This document shows, in pieces, positions 7,786 to 16,897 of a DNA stretch of 39,280 nt. The DNA is from Aeromonas piscicola. GTDB lineage: Bacteria > Pseudomonadota > Gammaproteobacteria > Enterobacterales > Aeromonadaceae. The DNA is taken from positions 35,747-75,026 of the forward strand of contig NZ_CDBL01000010.1 in NCBI RefSeq assembly GCF_000820005.1. The letters are read 5' to 3'. Made by a program: the position numbers and the translations under genes. Every line of letters starts with the position of its first letter. Within the stretch, counting starts at the first letter, position 1. The notes under the pieces were generated by a model. That model made no database searches, was not told the DNA's origin, and saw nothing but the letters and a program-made list of their open reading frames with translations.

Positions 7786-8742
7786 ATGCAAAGCTCTGTA
7801 GTACCAGATAACGAACGGCTCCGCTTAGATGCATTGCGCCGTTTAGCGATTCTTGATAGCCCCGCAGAGGAGCGTTTCGACCGGATTACCAGGATGGCTC
7901 GCAACATGTTTGAGGTGCCTATCGCTCTGGTATCATTGGTTGATGAAAATAGACAGTGGTTCAAATCATGTTGTGGCTTGCCAGTCTTGGAGACACCGAG
8001 AGAAATTTCTTTCTGTGGTCACGCGATTCTTGGTGATCAACTGTTCGTAGTTGAAGATGCCGCCAGAGATCCACGATTTTCTGATAACCCTTTAGTTACA
8101 GGAGCACCACACATACGCTTCTATGCTGGCCATCCACTTCAAGTAGGCAATGGCTTGAAGCTCGGCACGTTGTGCGTCATAGACTCTAAGCCCAGAGTGC
8201 TTAGTTCACGGGATCAAGCGCTGTTAGCCGACTTGGCATCTATGGTTGAGAGTGAGCTACGAGCAGTACAGATGGCGACAATAGATGAATTGACGGGGAT
8301 AACTAACCGTAGAGGATTCATGCTGCTTGCCGAAAAAAGCTTGAAATATGCATTTCGTGTAAAACATCATGCGGCCTTACTGTTTTTAGACCTCAATCAC
8401 TTCAAGCTGATTAACGATAAATTTGGTCATGATATTGGTGATGATGCACTACGACAAATGGCAGAATTATTATGCCGCGTATTTCGAGACGCAGATATAT
8501 TTGCGCGTCTTGGTGGGGATGAATTCGTAGTTCTTTTACCTGGGACTGGTAATGAACATTGCAATAGGATTAAAGAGCGACTGTATCATTCGCTAAATGA
8601 TTTCAATAGTCATAGTGGTAAGCCGTACCAGCTTTCATGCTCTCTAGGCATTGTTATTTACGATGCCAGTATGCCACCTGATTTAGAAAAACTACTCCGG
8701 CAAGCAGATGAGGAGATGTATGCATGCAAAGTGCAGCGATGA
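7786..8742 (+). CDS. GAF-GGDEF diguanylate cyclase (copy 1)
   Basis: A cytoplasmic protein of 318 residues, probably making c-di-GMP from two GTP. Residues ~10-30 carry the conserved LRLDALRRLAILDSPAEER lead, ~25-160 a GAF-type sensor (ALVSLVDENRQWFKSC, ISFCGHAIL, GTLCVIDSKPR), and ~165-315 a GGDEF domain. The active-site motif GGDEF is intact and preceded by an RDAD inhibitory I-site at the standard five-residue distance, so product feedback is expected. I chose the ATG at 7786: AAGGAG ends six bases before it; an upstream ATG at 7780 abuts the ribosome site. Paralogous to the gene at 10580, with an M20 hydrolase between. Confidence 0.92.
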   Translation: MQSSVVPDNERLRLDALRRLAILDSPAEERFDRITRMARNMFEVPIALVSLVDENRQWFKSCCGLPVLETPREISFCGHAILGDQLFVVEDAARDPRFSDNPLVTGAPHIRFYAGHPLQVGNGLKLGTLCVIDSKPRVLSSRDQALLADLASMVESELRAVQMATIDELTGITNRRGFMLLAEKSLKYAFRVKHHAALLFLDLNHFKLINDKFGHDIGDDALRQMAELLCRVFRDADIFARLGGDEFVVLLPGTGNEHCNRIKERLYHSLNDFNSHSGKPYQLSCSLGIVIYDASMPPDLEKLLRQADEEMYACKVQR

Positions 8743-8767
8743 GAGTTTTTGCCAGCGATGATGCAAT

Positions 8768-8803
8768 TAGGTATTGTTTATTAGTAAGCATCAACAATAC
8801 CTA
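8768..8803. other. Perfect 11-bp inverted repeat after GGDEF copy 1
   Basis: TAGGTATTGTT (8768-8778) pairs with AACAATACCTA (8793-8803) with a 14-base loop. No T-run follows, so a factor-dependent terminator, a protein-binding site or an mRNA 3' structure are all possible. It also lies 80 bp upstream of the M20 gene. Confidence 0.45.
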
Positions 8804-8884
8804 TTCGGTCACCGTCAGTTATAGTTTCCAGACACATCAATATACCAGTTGTACCATTCAAACTTTCCACCACAGGGTATGTAA

Positions 8885-10288
8885 ATGAAACAGTCTTCAT
8901 GTTGTCAAGTAGCTGCAATTGCAGCGATGCTCGCACTATCCTCCACTGCAACGGCCATGAGCACATCTGATAACCAGCTAGAAAATAGTGCAAATACAGC
9001 ACCATTCTCAAAGGAGCTGATAGCACAGATCAACGAAAGTGTTGCTAGTGATAGTGCGAGACTTATCGAGATTTACAAGGACTTACACAGACACCCCGAA
9101 ATTGGCTACACAGAGGTACGAACTGCCAGCATCGTTAGCCAGCAGTTGCGTGAGTTAGGGTTTGTAGTAACCGAGGGGATCGCCAAGACAGGTGTTGTCG
9201 GGGTGCTGAAAAACGGTGAAGGGCCAACAGTTTGGTATCGGGCTGACATGGATGCATTACAGGTTCGCGAAGCAACGGGCTTGGAATATGCTGCCAACAC
9301 CAAGCAAAAACTTGCTGATGGTCGTGAAATCGATGTGATGCATGCTTGTGGTCATGACGCCCATGTAACCTGGTTACTGGGTGTCGCTAAGGTCATGTCA
9401 TCCATAAAGCCTATGTGGTCTGGGACACTTGTTGTCTATGCACAACCAGCCGAGGAGCCAGGCACTGGGGCGCAGAGTATGGTGGATGACGGGCTTTGGC
9501 TGCGTGACTTTCCCAAACCGAATTATGCGTTCGGCGCTCACGTTGTCCCTGGGCCGACAGGTGTGGTAGCAAGTGCCCCAGGGGTGAGGATGGCTGGGAC
9601 TGACCAACTAGACATCACTTTCTACGGTATTGGTGGGCATGGCTCTACCCCTGAACTGGCATTAGATCCAGTGGTGATGGCCGCTCAGGCTGTTCTTGCC
9701 TATCAGACAATAATCAGCCGCAACATAGATCCGCAAAAACCAGCTGTGCTGACTGTAGGTGCCATAGAGGCAGGCCGCGATAACAATGTGATACCAGAGA
9801 GTGCTGTGCTGAGGCTTAATCTGCGTTGGTTCAGTCACGAGGTGCGCGACCTGTTGCTTCGCCGCATTGATGAGGTGAATCGTGGGATCGCGATAGCGTC
9901 TGGCGTACCGGAAGACAGACTGCCGACAAGAGTTATGAAGGGCAATGCCGATGCGGTGGTCAATGACGCCAAATTGATGGAAAAGGTCACCCCCGCACTA
10001 CGCCAGCTTCTGGGTGAGGATAAGGTCATTAGCAATTTCCCCTCAGCAATGGGCTCTGAAGATTTTGCTGAAGCATTTAAGGGAATGAATGTTCCTTATG
10101 CATATCAGTTTATCGGTATTGCACCACCCGACTTGTTTGCAAAAGCTCGGAAAGAGGGTAAATCGTTTCCCTATGGCCTGCATAATCCAGACTTCATCGT
10201 TGACCTGGATGCTATTCCTGTCGGAGTTAAAGTGAATGCTGCAACTATTCTTAGTGTGTTGGCAAAAGCCAAGACAGAAACGGAATAA
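8885..10288 (+). CDS. Exported M20-family amidohydrolase / metallopeptidase
   Basis: A 467-residue zinc hydrolase of the M20 family (N-acyl amino acid amidohydrolase, hippurate or aminoacylase type). A signal peptide with core AAIAAMLALSS and a cleavage site near ATA-24 sends it to the periplasm. Metal and catalytic motifs: RADMDAL (~119-125), HACGHDAH (~153-160), PAEEPGTGAQ (~189-198) and a dimerisation-domain GGHGS, all intact. The substrate is probably an N-acylated or peptide-linked amino acid. GGG precedes the ATG by a few bases. It is followed by a strong terminator, so it is a single-gene unit between two GGDEF genes. Confidence 0.9.
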   Translation: MKQSSCCQVAAIAAMLALSSTATAMSTSDNQLENSANTAPFSKELIAQINESVASDSARLIEIYKDLHRHPEIGYTEVRTASIVSQQLRELGFVVTEGIAKTGVVGVLKNGEGPTVWYRADMDALQVREATGLEYAANTKQKLADGREIDVMHACGHDAHVTWLLGVAKVMSSIKPMWSGTLVVYAQPAEEPGTGAQSMVDDGLWLRDFPKPNYAFGAHVVPGPTGVVASAPGVRMAGTDQLDITFYGIGGHGSTPELALDPVVMAAQAVLAYQTIISRNIDPQKPAVLTVGAIEAGRDNNVIPESAVLRLNLRWFSHEVRDLLLRRIDEVNRGIAIASGVPEDRLPTRVMKGNADAVVNDAKLMEKVTPALRQLLGEDKVISNFPSAMGSEDFAEAFKGMNVPYAYQFIGIAPPDLFAKARKEGKSFPYGLHNPDFIVDLDAIPVGVKVNAATILSVLAKAKTETE

Positions 10289-10296
10289 CTGCATGA

Positions 10297-10326
10297 AAAA
10301 AGATGCCTCAAGCAGAGGCATCTTTT
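10297..10326. terminator. Bidirectional-looking terminator after M20 gene
   Basis: A-rich arm then AGATGCCTC (10301-10309), 5-base loop, GAGGCATCT (10315-10323) and TTT: a strong stem with an A-tract before and T-tract after. Confidence 0.88.
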
Positions 10327-10579
10327 CACTCTACATAGACTTAAACCTTCAACTTTCATTAGCCATTATTACAACCCAAACAAGGACTCTATTGGGCCTA
10401 GCCACGGTGTTGTGTAGGGCTTACCTCCTGTCGAGTTAAATCCTATATGAGAAGCTAATGAGTTAACGATCACACTATAAATAAAATCCGTCATCTGTAA
10501 TGCTACATTCCATTCTGTTGCATCTCAAAGAATGCCATACTATTCGCGTTTAAAACCGATATGAAAAAAGGAAGCAAGG

Positions 10580-11539
10580 ATGCAACCTCTTCATGAAACC
10601 TCAGATCCCGACTTACTACGCCTAGATGCGTTACGCCGTCTTCAAGCACTTGATTCCCCTACAGAGGAACGTTTCATTCGTATAACAAGGATGGCTCGTA
10701 ATATTTTTGACGTGCCTATTGCCCTAATATCTTTTGAAGATAATGAGCATGGGTGGGCTAAACCTTGTTATGGTCTAAACATGCATGAACCACTTCCAAA
10801 TATCTCCTTTTGTAGAAATGGGTTTCTCACAAAGAGCATGCTTGTTATAGAGGATGCAACTCAAGATCCCCTATATGCTGAGAATCCGATGGTTATTGGG
10901 GAGCCATATATTCGCTTCTATGCTGGACACTCATTAGTCATAACGAATGGACTGCACATTGGTTCCTTGTGCATTATAGATCGGAAGCCAAGGGTTTTTG
11001 GTGACAAAGAGAGAGCTTTATTTACTGACTTAGCATCTACAGTTGAGAGTGAGTTACGCGCTGTACAGATGGCTACAATAGATGAACTTACAGGGATAAC
11101 AAATAGACGAGGGTTTATTCTTCTAGCTGAGAGATACTTGCAACATGCGTTTAGAACAAAGAGAAGTCTCTCATTATTATTTATCGACTTGAATAATTTC
11201 AAATCAATAAACGATCGCTTTGGTCATGATGTTGGAGATGATGCATTGTGCCAAGCCGCTAGATTAATAAATATGATTTTTAGAAGCTCAGACGTTTGTG
11301 CTAGGTTAGGAGGCGATGAGTATGTTGTTTTATTGCCAGAGGAAAGCAGTGAATATTTTAAATATATGCGCAGTAGAATAGTTTTTGCATTTGAAGAGTT
11401 CAATGTTCATAGCGGAAAGCCCTATACTCTATCTTGTTCAATAGGCATGGTGAGCTATGACCCAGCTACTCCACCGGATTTAAACATGCTACTTAGATTA
11501 GCCGATGAAGAAATGTATAGTTGTAAACATTCCTTATGA
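10580..11539 (+). CDS. GAF-GGDEF diguanylate cyclase (copy 2, GGDEY variant)
   Basis: A 319-residue paralogue of the gene at 7786 with the same plan: lead LLRLDALRRLQALDSPTEER, GAF-type sensor (ALISFEDNEHGW, SLCIIDRKPR), then the GGDEF domain. The junction TVESELRAVQMATIDELTGI is nearly identical in both copies. The active-site motif is GGDEY rather than GGDEF, a conservative change often compatible with activity. An RSSD I-site stands five residues before it. The two sensor domains have diverged far more than the catalytic half (CCGLPVLETP versus CYGLNMHEPL), so they probably sense different signals. GGAAG precedes the ATG by six to seven bases. Confidence 0.9.
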   Translation: MQPLHETSDPDLLRLDALRRLQALDSPTEERFIRITRMARNIFDVPIALISFEDNEHGWAKPCYGLNMHEPLPNISFCRNGFLTKSMLVIEDATQDPLYAENPMVIGEPYIRFYAGHSLVITNGLHIGSLCIIDRKPRVFGDKERALFTDLASTVESELRAVQMATIDELTGITNRRGFILLAERYLQHAFRTKRSLSLLFIDLNNFKSINDRFGHDVGDDALCQAARLINMIFRSSDVCARLGGDEYVVLLPEESSEYFKYMRSRIVFAFEEFNVHSGKPYTLSCSIGMVSYDPATPPDLNMLLRLADEEMYSCKHSL

Positions 11540-12195
11540 GTTTATTGAGACACCATCTTAGTATTTCAACTACGTTCAGCCTGGTGAGGTTTGTATTTAA
11601 TTCTGATAGGTGCCTAGAGTCCATGTGTATGGAAATGGTATTCACCTGACAGTTGCCCACAAAATGGGGTGTTGATACGGCTTCAAAATGGATTGTAAAG
11701 CCATATGTCTACCCAGCGAGAAAGTCGCATGTCGTAGACTCAGCCAGCTAGACCCCACCAAAGTGCTCAATAACGTCAGCAACGCCTTCAATTTCATCGG
11801 TCATAGCCGCCTCTGCATTCATTAGACCTATGCAACCAATACCTGGTTCGACAGGTTGCTTGGTTGCAAATAGGTATCACCCTCACCAGGTTAACTCATT
11901 GGGCTTTAGAGGATGGGCAGGGACAGGTAGATCAACAGGAAGGATGGTGGAAGGGCAGGCCGTTACAGCACGTTGTATAGGTTCTTACTTGATACCAAAG
12001 GAAGGGCGCACGAAAGTAACGTAAATAAGAATCCGGTTTGAGGCCGGTGTCAGGTGATAACTAGATCTGTACATACTATGCTCTGCCATCAGATGTTGAA
12101 AAATCGAGAACTACTGTCAGACTAACACGTCCTTACATGCACTCAGGCAACAGCCGTCTAACCTGACAATTTCATATTTTCTGACGTTAGCTGGA
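11540..12195. other. 655-bp stretch without a supported gene
   Basis: No intact gene found. A short plus-strand frame at about 11720-11825 (reading QLDPTKVLNNVSNAFNFIGH) looks protein-like but has no start or continuation and matches nothing I recognise. TCACCTGACA (11642-11651) and TGTCAGGTGA (12048-12057) are perfect inverted copies enclosing about 400 bp, possibly the ends of a decayed element. Confidence 0.5.
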
Positions 12196-12627
12196 TTACT
12201 TGATGCGTTTTCCTTGTGCATCCACAACCTGCTCTCCATCTTCCTTGGTGAAGGCTCCTTGCTGAGGAGCCGGCAGAATATCCAACACAACCTCTGACGG
12301 ACGGCACAACTTGGTGCCAAGCGGGGTCACCACGATGGGACGGTTGATCAGAATGGGATGAGCCAGCATGGCGTCAATCAACTCATCATCGCTGAATCTA
12401 TCCTCGGCCAGCCCAAGCCCCTCAAATGGCGGCACGTTTTTACGCAGCAAGTCGCGTACCGGCATCTCCATAGCCTCAATCAAGGCTACTAGGGTTTCGC
12501 GGCTCGGTGGTGTCTCCAAATAGTGGATAACTGTAGGCTCAACGCCTGAGTTGCGGATAAGCTCCAGCGTATTTCGGGAGGTGCCACACGCTGGGTTATG
12601 ATAAATGGTGATCTGGGCTTTATTCAT
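12196..12627 (-). CDS. arsC: Glutaredoxin-dependent arsenate reductase
   Basis: A 143-residue cytoplasmic enzyme that reduces arsenate to arsenite using glutathione and glutaredoxin. The N-terminus holds HNPACGTSRNTLE; Cys14 corresponds to the catalytic Cys12 of the plasmid R773 enzyme. The arginines that stabilise the arsenic adduct are visible in VRDLLRKN, LINRPIVV and LCRPSEVV. Length is as in the family (~140). It is the last gene of the operon; the ATG lies two bases after the stop of acr3, so translation is probably coupled. Its product, arsenite, is the substrate of Acr3/ArsA. Confidence 0.95.
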   Translation of the reverse strand: MNKAQITIYHNPACGTSRNTLELIRNSGVEPTVIHYLETPPSRETLVALIEAMEMPVRDLLRKNVPPFEGLGLAEDRFSDDELIDAMLAHPILINRPIVVTPLGTKLCRPSEVVLDILPAPQQGAFTKEDGEQVVDAQGKRIK

Positions 12628-12629
12628 TT

Positions 12630-13700
12630 TTAGGACTCCGCTTTGACATAGTTGCGCTTCATGCGCAAGGCGACATTAACTAGGGCGATGAGTACGGGAA
12701 CCTCCACCAGTGGGCCAATGACTCCGGCGAACGCTTGATCTGAGCTCAGTCCGAACACTGCGATGGAAACTGCAATCGCCAGCTCGAAGTTATTACCGGT
12801 GGCAGTAAAAGCGATGGAGGCGTTTTTGTCATAGGAGATGCCCAGCTTTTTACCAACTAAGAAGCTGGTGAAAAACATCAACACGAAGTAGACCACCAAG
12901 GGCACCGCAACTCTCAGTACATCCATAGGCAATTCGACGATCATCTCGCCCTTGAGGCTGAACATCAGCACTATCGTAGCCAACAAGGCGATCAGTGTGA
13001 TGGGGGAAATTGCCGGAATAAAACGCTCGGTGTACCACTTCTCCCCTTTAGCCTTGACCAGATAGTGGCGGCTCAAGAACCCTGCGAGGAAGGGGATCCC
13101 CAGATAAATCAGCACGCTTTCGGCGATATCCAGCATAGTGATATCCACCACAAATCCTTGCAGGCCGAACAGTGGCGGCAGCACGGTAATAAACAACCAA
13201 GCCATAAAGCTGTAGGTTAGGATCTGAAAACCGCTGTTGAGTGCCACTAGACCCGCACCATACTCCTTGTTGCCCCCCCCCAGATCGTTCCACACCAGAA
13301 CCATGGCAATGCAACGCGCAAGACCGATCAGGATGAGGCCCACCATATAGTCTGGGTAGTCATGCAAAAACACCAAGGCAATAGCGAACATTAAGATAGG
13401 GCCAACAAGCCAGTTCATCACCAATGAGAGGGTGATGGCGCGGCGGTCACGGGTCATGGCCCCCATGGTGCCGTAATTCACCTTGGCTAGAGGCGGGTAC
13501 ATCATCAGGATAAGGCCAATAGCCAAAGGTATATTGGTAGTCCCAACCGACATCGCCTCGTTCCACTGAGCAACTTGAGGGAACAGATAGCCAATCCCAA
13601 CCCCGATGCCCATGGCAACAAAGATCCAGAGGGTCAGATTGCGGTCTAGAAAACTCATTTTTTTGCTGACGTGCAAATCGCAGCAAATACTGGTATTCAT
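12630..13700 (-). CDS. acr3: Acr3-family arsenite efflux permease
   Basis: A 356-residue inner-membrane protein with about ten helices, exporting arsenite. Typical Acr3 features: [20 protein letters not shown] near the start, the [14 protein letters not shown] motif with the essential cysteine, and [17 protein letters not shown] near residue 300. The frame is open further upstream, but the ATG at 13700 has GGAG at the right distance and gives the usual N-terminus, with 56 bp separating it from arsA; the longer start would overlap arsA. It is an Acr3, not an ArsB, paired here with ArsA and ArsD. Confidence 0.94.
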   Translation of the reverse strand: MNTSICCDLHVSKKMSFLDRNLTLWIFVAMGIGVGIGYLFPQVAQWNEAMSVGTTNIPLAIGLILMMYPPLAKVNYGTMGAMTRDRRAITLSLVMNWLVGPILMFAIALVFLHDYPDYMVGLILIGLARCIAMVLVWNDLGGGNKEYGAGLVALNSGFQILTYSFMAWLFITVLPPLFGLQGFVVDITMLDIAESVLIYLGIPFLAGFLSRHYLVKAKGEKWYTERFIPAISPITLIALLATIVLMFSLKGEMIVELPMDVLRVAVPLVVYFVLMFFTSFLVGKKLGISYDKNASIAFTATGNNFELAIAVSIAVFGLSSDQAFAGVIGPLVEVPVLIALVNVALRMKRNYVKAES

Positions 13701-13756
13701 CAAAAGACTCCGTATATGAGGTAAATGAGAAGTAAGGCTAGAGGGGGCTGATGCAC

Positions 13757-15544
13757 TCACCCCGATTTGTGGATGGGGTGACATAAATCTTGCAGCGCTT
13801 TCACCCCCACCGGCTCGACAGCTTGCAAGGGCACCACAGCATAACGCTTCGCATGTTCCTCCTTGACCGCTTCAATATGGGGCTGCTGGCGATACGCTCG
13901 CTGGGCCAGCAATGGAGAGGTGACACTGGTCGGGGCCAGCATGTGATTGACTACCCAAGCCCAGGGTTCGATACCGGCGCGGCGCAAGTCGGCTTGCAAG
14001 TTGGTAGCCTCCTGTACAGGAGTTGGCTCAGGCAGGGTGACGATCACCACCTTGGTCTGTTTCGGGTCTTGCAACTGCATCATGGGGGTGGTGAAGTGTA
14101 GCCCCTTGCCCCCCATCTGACGGGCGAGCTCTCGATGATAGGCTCCGGTCGCATCGAGCAGCAGCAGGGTATGGCCAGTGGGCGCTGTATCCATCACCAC
14201 GAATCGCTTGCCTGCCTCGCGAATGATCCGCGAGAAGGCCTGAAACACGGCAATCTCTTCGGTACAGGGGGAGCGCAAATCTTCTTCCAGCAGGGCGCGG
14301 CCCTGTGCATCCAGACTTACCCCCTTGGTGGCAAGCACCTGGGCACGATAACGCTCGGTCTCGGCATGGGGATCGATGCGACTGACCTCCAGGCTGGGCA
14401 AGACACCAGCCAGCGTCTCACCAAGGTGAGCTGCGGGATCTGAGGTAGTGAGATGAACTGGTAGCCCTCGACTGGCGAGCTCTACCGCCACAGCCGCCGC
14501 CAAGGTAGTTTTACCCACACCACCCTTGCCCATCAGCATGAGGAGCCCGTGACCATCGCAGGCCAATTCATCGACCAGCTGCTTCAATACGGGGTGTTGT
14601 TCAGTGGCTGTGCGTTCGACCTTATCGCTCCCCTTAACCGGATCCGCACCAAGTAACTGGCGCAGGCTGTCCACGCCCACTAAATTGGTCGCCAGCAGCG
14701 GCACTCTGTCTTGTGGCAAACTTGCCAGCAACGCTGGCATATCAGCCATAGCCTGCTGCTCACGTTGCCATACGGCAGTTGCCAAGGGGTCATCCACCAT
14801 TTCGCTTTGCGGGAAGATGCCATTGATAACCAACTGCTGATTGGCAAGACCGATAGCAGCCAGTTCGTCATGGGTACGCGCCACTTCCCGCAATGTTGAT
14901 GTTTGCGCTCGGGCGACCAGAATCAGTCGCGTTTTTCCGGCATCAGAGAGAGCTGCAACGGCTTCTGCGTATTGGCTGCGCTGTTTTTCCAGTCCAGCCA
15001 AGGGCCCCAGACAGGAAGCATCACCCTTGCCCTGCTCCAAAAACTCGCTCCATGCCCCTGGCAATTGCAATAGACGGATAGTGTGGCCAGTCGGTGCCGT
15101 ATCGAACACGATGTGGTCGTATTCCACCACTAGGCTGCTGTCGGTCAAGAGAGCAGTGAACTCGTCAAAGGCGGCGATCTCTGTAGTGCAGGCACCGGAG
15201 AGCTGTTCTTCAATACTGCGTAACACGCTTTCGGGCAGCTTGCCGCGCACTGGGCCAACGATACGTTCGCGATAGGTTTGCGCGGCGGCTTGCGGGTCAA
15301 TCTCCAGTGCTGATAATCCATCGACTTGCGGGATCCTGGTGATCTGGTTCCCTATCTGGGTGTCGAACACTTGGCCTACGTTTGAAGCCGGATCCGTGCT
15401 GACCAGCAGTACCCGTTTGCCACAGTCGCACAAGGCAACCGCACTGGCACAGGCCAGCGATGTTTTACCCACCCCACCTTTACCGGTGAAGAAGAGAAAT
15501 GGGGGGGCATCATTGAGAAACGAGTAGTTCAGAAACGGTGACAT
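13757..15544 (-). CDS. arsA: Arsenical pump-driving ATPase
   Basis: A 595-residue soluble ATPase that energises arsenite export, built of two homologous halves. Each half has a P-loop (GKGGVGKTS near 21-29 and GKGGVGKTT near 337-345) and the DTAPTGHT signal sequence. The three As(III)-binding cysteines of the R773 protein have counterparts here: [16 protein letters not shown] and RSPCTEEI. Full length, no breaks. It receives arsenite from ArsD and presumably drives Acr3. GGAG lies eight bases before the ATG. Confidence 0.95.
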   Translation of the reverse strand: MSPFLNYSFLNDAPPFLFFTGKGGVGKTSLACASAVALCDCGKRVLLVSTDPASNVGQVFDTQIGNQITRIPQVDGLSALEIDPQAAAQTYRERIVGPVRGKLPESVLRSIEEQLSGACTTEIAAFDEFTALLTDSSLVVEYDHIVFDTAPTGHTIRLLQLPGAWSEFLEQGKGDASCLGPLAGLEKQRSQYAEAVAALSDAGKTRLILVARAQTSTLREVARTHDELAAIGLANQQLVINGIFPQSEMVDDPLATAVWQREQQAMADMPALLASLPQDRVPLLATNLVGVDSLRQLLGADPVKGSDKVERTATEQHPVLKQLVDELACDGHGLLMLMGKGGVGKTTLAAAVAVELASRGLPVHLTTSDPAAHLGETLAGVLPSLEVSRIDPHAETERYRAQVLATKGVSLDAQGRALLEEDLRSPCTEEIAVFQAFSRIIREAGKRFVVMDTAPTGHTLLLLDATGAYHRELARQMGGKGLHFTTPMMQLQDPKQTKVVIVTLPEPTPVQEATNLQADLRRAGIEPWAWVVNHMLAPTSVTSPLLAQRAYRQQPHIEAVKEEHAKRYAVVPLQAVEPVGVKALQDLCHPIHKSG

Positions 15545-15612
15545 GAGAGACTCCTGTCAGGAATAACGAGGCAATTGACCGAACAGAGAACTTGCCAGCC
15601 AGGCGATGTCGC

Positions 15613-16041
15613 TTAGCAGCAACCACTGCTACCGGAGCAGCATCCACTCTTAACGATCCCTTTGATGGCATAGGCTTTGCTGGACTCAGCTTCTGGCTGT
15701 TCAACTTCGGCACCATCACTTGCTGGTGCTTTCAGTAATTCCAGCCCTGCATAGCGGCTCAGTTCAGCGCGGCTGGGATAACGACCGGTGAGAACCACCT
15801 GGCCATCAACCAGCGTCACCGGTAAACCTTCTTCCCCAGTCAGTTCCAAGAAGGAAGCTACTGCCGGAGTTTCAGCGAAGACTAGGGGCTGTTGTGCCAG
15901 GTTGAATCGGTATAGAGAGCCACCCTGCTGTTTGAGCCACTCGGCATCACCAGCAAAGATCACCAGGCTTTGGTCAATATCTGTTCCACACACTCCACTG
16001 GAGCAGCACAAGGCAGGGTCAAAAACTTGTATGAGTCTCAT
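15613..16041 (-). CDS. arsD: Arsenite metallochaperone / trans-acting regulator
   Basis: A 142-residue protein that hands arsenite to ArsA. The Cys12-Cys13-Cys18 As(III) site (ALCCSSGVCG) is intact, and the C-terminus ends in two vicinal pairs (CCSGSSGCC) matching Cys112/113 and Cys119/120 of R773 ArsD. It is about 20 residues longer than the R773 form, through a linker rich in Glu/Ala/Ser before the tail. The start lies three bases after the arsR stop. Confidence 0.94.
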   Translation of the reverse strand: MRLIQVFDPALCCSSGVCGTDIDQSLVIFAGDAEWLKQQGGSLYRFNLAQQPLVFAETPAVASFLELTGEEGLPVTLVDGQVVLTGRYPSRAELSRYAGLELLKAPASDGAEVEQPEAESSKAYAIKGIVKSGCCSGSSGCC

Positions 16042-16044
16042 GGT

Positions 16045-16413
16045 CTACTCCTTATTGCAGCATGGCTGCGCAGGCAATACATGGGGTGAGCAGCCAGACT
16101 CGGCCCTCATCACGCCGCAGGCTTCTGGATGACCGGCGCAGCACTCTTCGGTGAGATAACCGATTAAGTCGAGCATCAGGGGAATATTGGCGCGATAGCG
16201 TAAAAAGCGCCCCTCCTGCTCCACCGAGAGCAAGCCAGCATGCAGCATGGCTTTCAGATGAAATGAAAGCGTGTTAGGAGCAATGTCGAGCTCACTGGCC
16301 AGCTGTCCGGCGACTTGCCCTTCCAGCCCAGCCTTGACCAACATGCGCCATACATCGAGGCGGATGCCGGACGACAGAGATTCGAAGACTTTAGTAGCAA
16401 CATCTTTATTCAT
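16045..16413 (-). CDS. arsR: ArsR/SmtB-family arsenite-responsive repressor (operon repressor)
   Basis: A 122-residue winged-helix repressor. The HTH is LASELDIAPNTLSFHLKAM (about residues 40-58). Inducer-binding cysteines lie in the C-terminal part (EECCAGHPEACG, further CSP and PCCNKE), not in helix 3, resembling the ArsR type whose site is a C-terminal Cys-Cys-Cys triad. I chose the ATG at 16413, with GAGG close upstream; an earlier TTG is possible. It leads the arsD-arsA-acr3-arsC operon and should repress it until arsenite binds. Confidence 0.9.
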   Translation of the reverse strand: MNKDVATKVFESLSSGIRLDVWRMLVKAGLEGQVAGQLASELDIAPNTLSFHLKAMLHAGLLSVEQEGRFLRYRANIPLMLDLIGYLTEECCAGHPEACGVMRAESGCSPHVLPAQPCCNKE

Positions 16414-16442
16414 TGGAACCTCAATCAATCGCTTCGTAATTA

Positions 16443-16472
16443 CAACTATACAAGAACAGTTGAAATGATCAA
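16443..16472 (-). promoter_or_regulatory. Promoter and operator of the ars operon
   Basis: On the minus strand TTGATC (16467-16472), 16 bases, TATAGT (16445-16450) make a good sigma-70 promoter. The inverted repeat CAACT-N10-AGTTG (16443-16447, 16458-16462) lies inside it and is the natural candidate for the ArsR operator. Confidence 0.65.
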
Positions 16473-16500
16473 GTCAGCTTGGATGCTGCTTTGAATATGC

Positions 16501-16797
16501 TCAGGTTGAGCTACCGTTTACACAGCACTCATCACGGAAAAACGCGATGATCTCTTCCAGCACTTCATATTGAGAGACGCACAGCAGGGTACGGCTCTCA
16601 CGGTTCTGCTTGACTAGGCCAACTGAGACCAGCGCGGCAATGTGGTGGCTTAGGGTCGATGCGGGAATCGCGAGCTGCTTCTGCAAGTCGCCAACAGGGA
16701 GGCCTTGCTCTCCCGCTTTGACCAAATGCTTGAAAATGAACAAACGAGTCGGATGACCCAGCTCTTTCAATGCCTTAGCAACCTCTTCCAATTGCAT
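16501..16797 (-). CDS. Second ArsR-family repressor, paired with divergent permease
   Basis: A 98-residue winged-helix protein with HTH LQKQLAIPASTLSHHIAAL (residues ~39-57) and a C-terminal ECC pair close to the end, a likely As(III) or soft-metal site. GGAG precedes the ATG by about six bases. It diverges from the COG0701 permease at 16898, with twin palindromes between them, so it most likely represses itself and that permease. It lies just upstream of the main ars operon promoter but has its own start region. Confidence 0.87.
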   Translation of the reverse strand: MQLEEVAKALKELGHPTRLFIFKHLVKAGEQGLPVGDLQKQLAIPASTLSHHIAALVSVGLVKQNRESRTLLCVSQYEVLEEIIAFFRDECCVNGSST

Positions 16798-16819
16798 AGC
16801 TCACTCCTCTCGATGACGC

Positions 16820-16880
16820 ATATTTCGATAATACCAGAAATATCTTGATCACTCATATGTTTCGATTATTCCAGAAATAT
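16820..16880. promoter_or_regulatory. Twin ArsR-type operators in the divergent promoter region
   Basis: Two near-identical palindromes: ATATTTC-N10-GAAATAT (16820-16843) and ATGTTTC-N10-GAAATAT (16857-16880), 37 bp apart, each with the same CGAT...CCA core. Their position between arsR2 and the permease fits one repressor controlling both directions. Confidence 0.75.
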
Positions 16881-16897
16881 AGAAAATCAAAGAGGAC

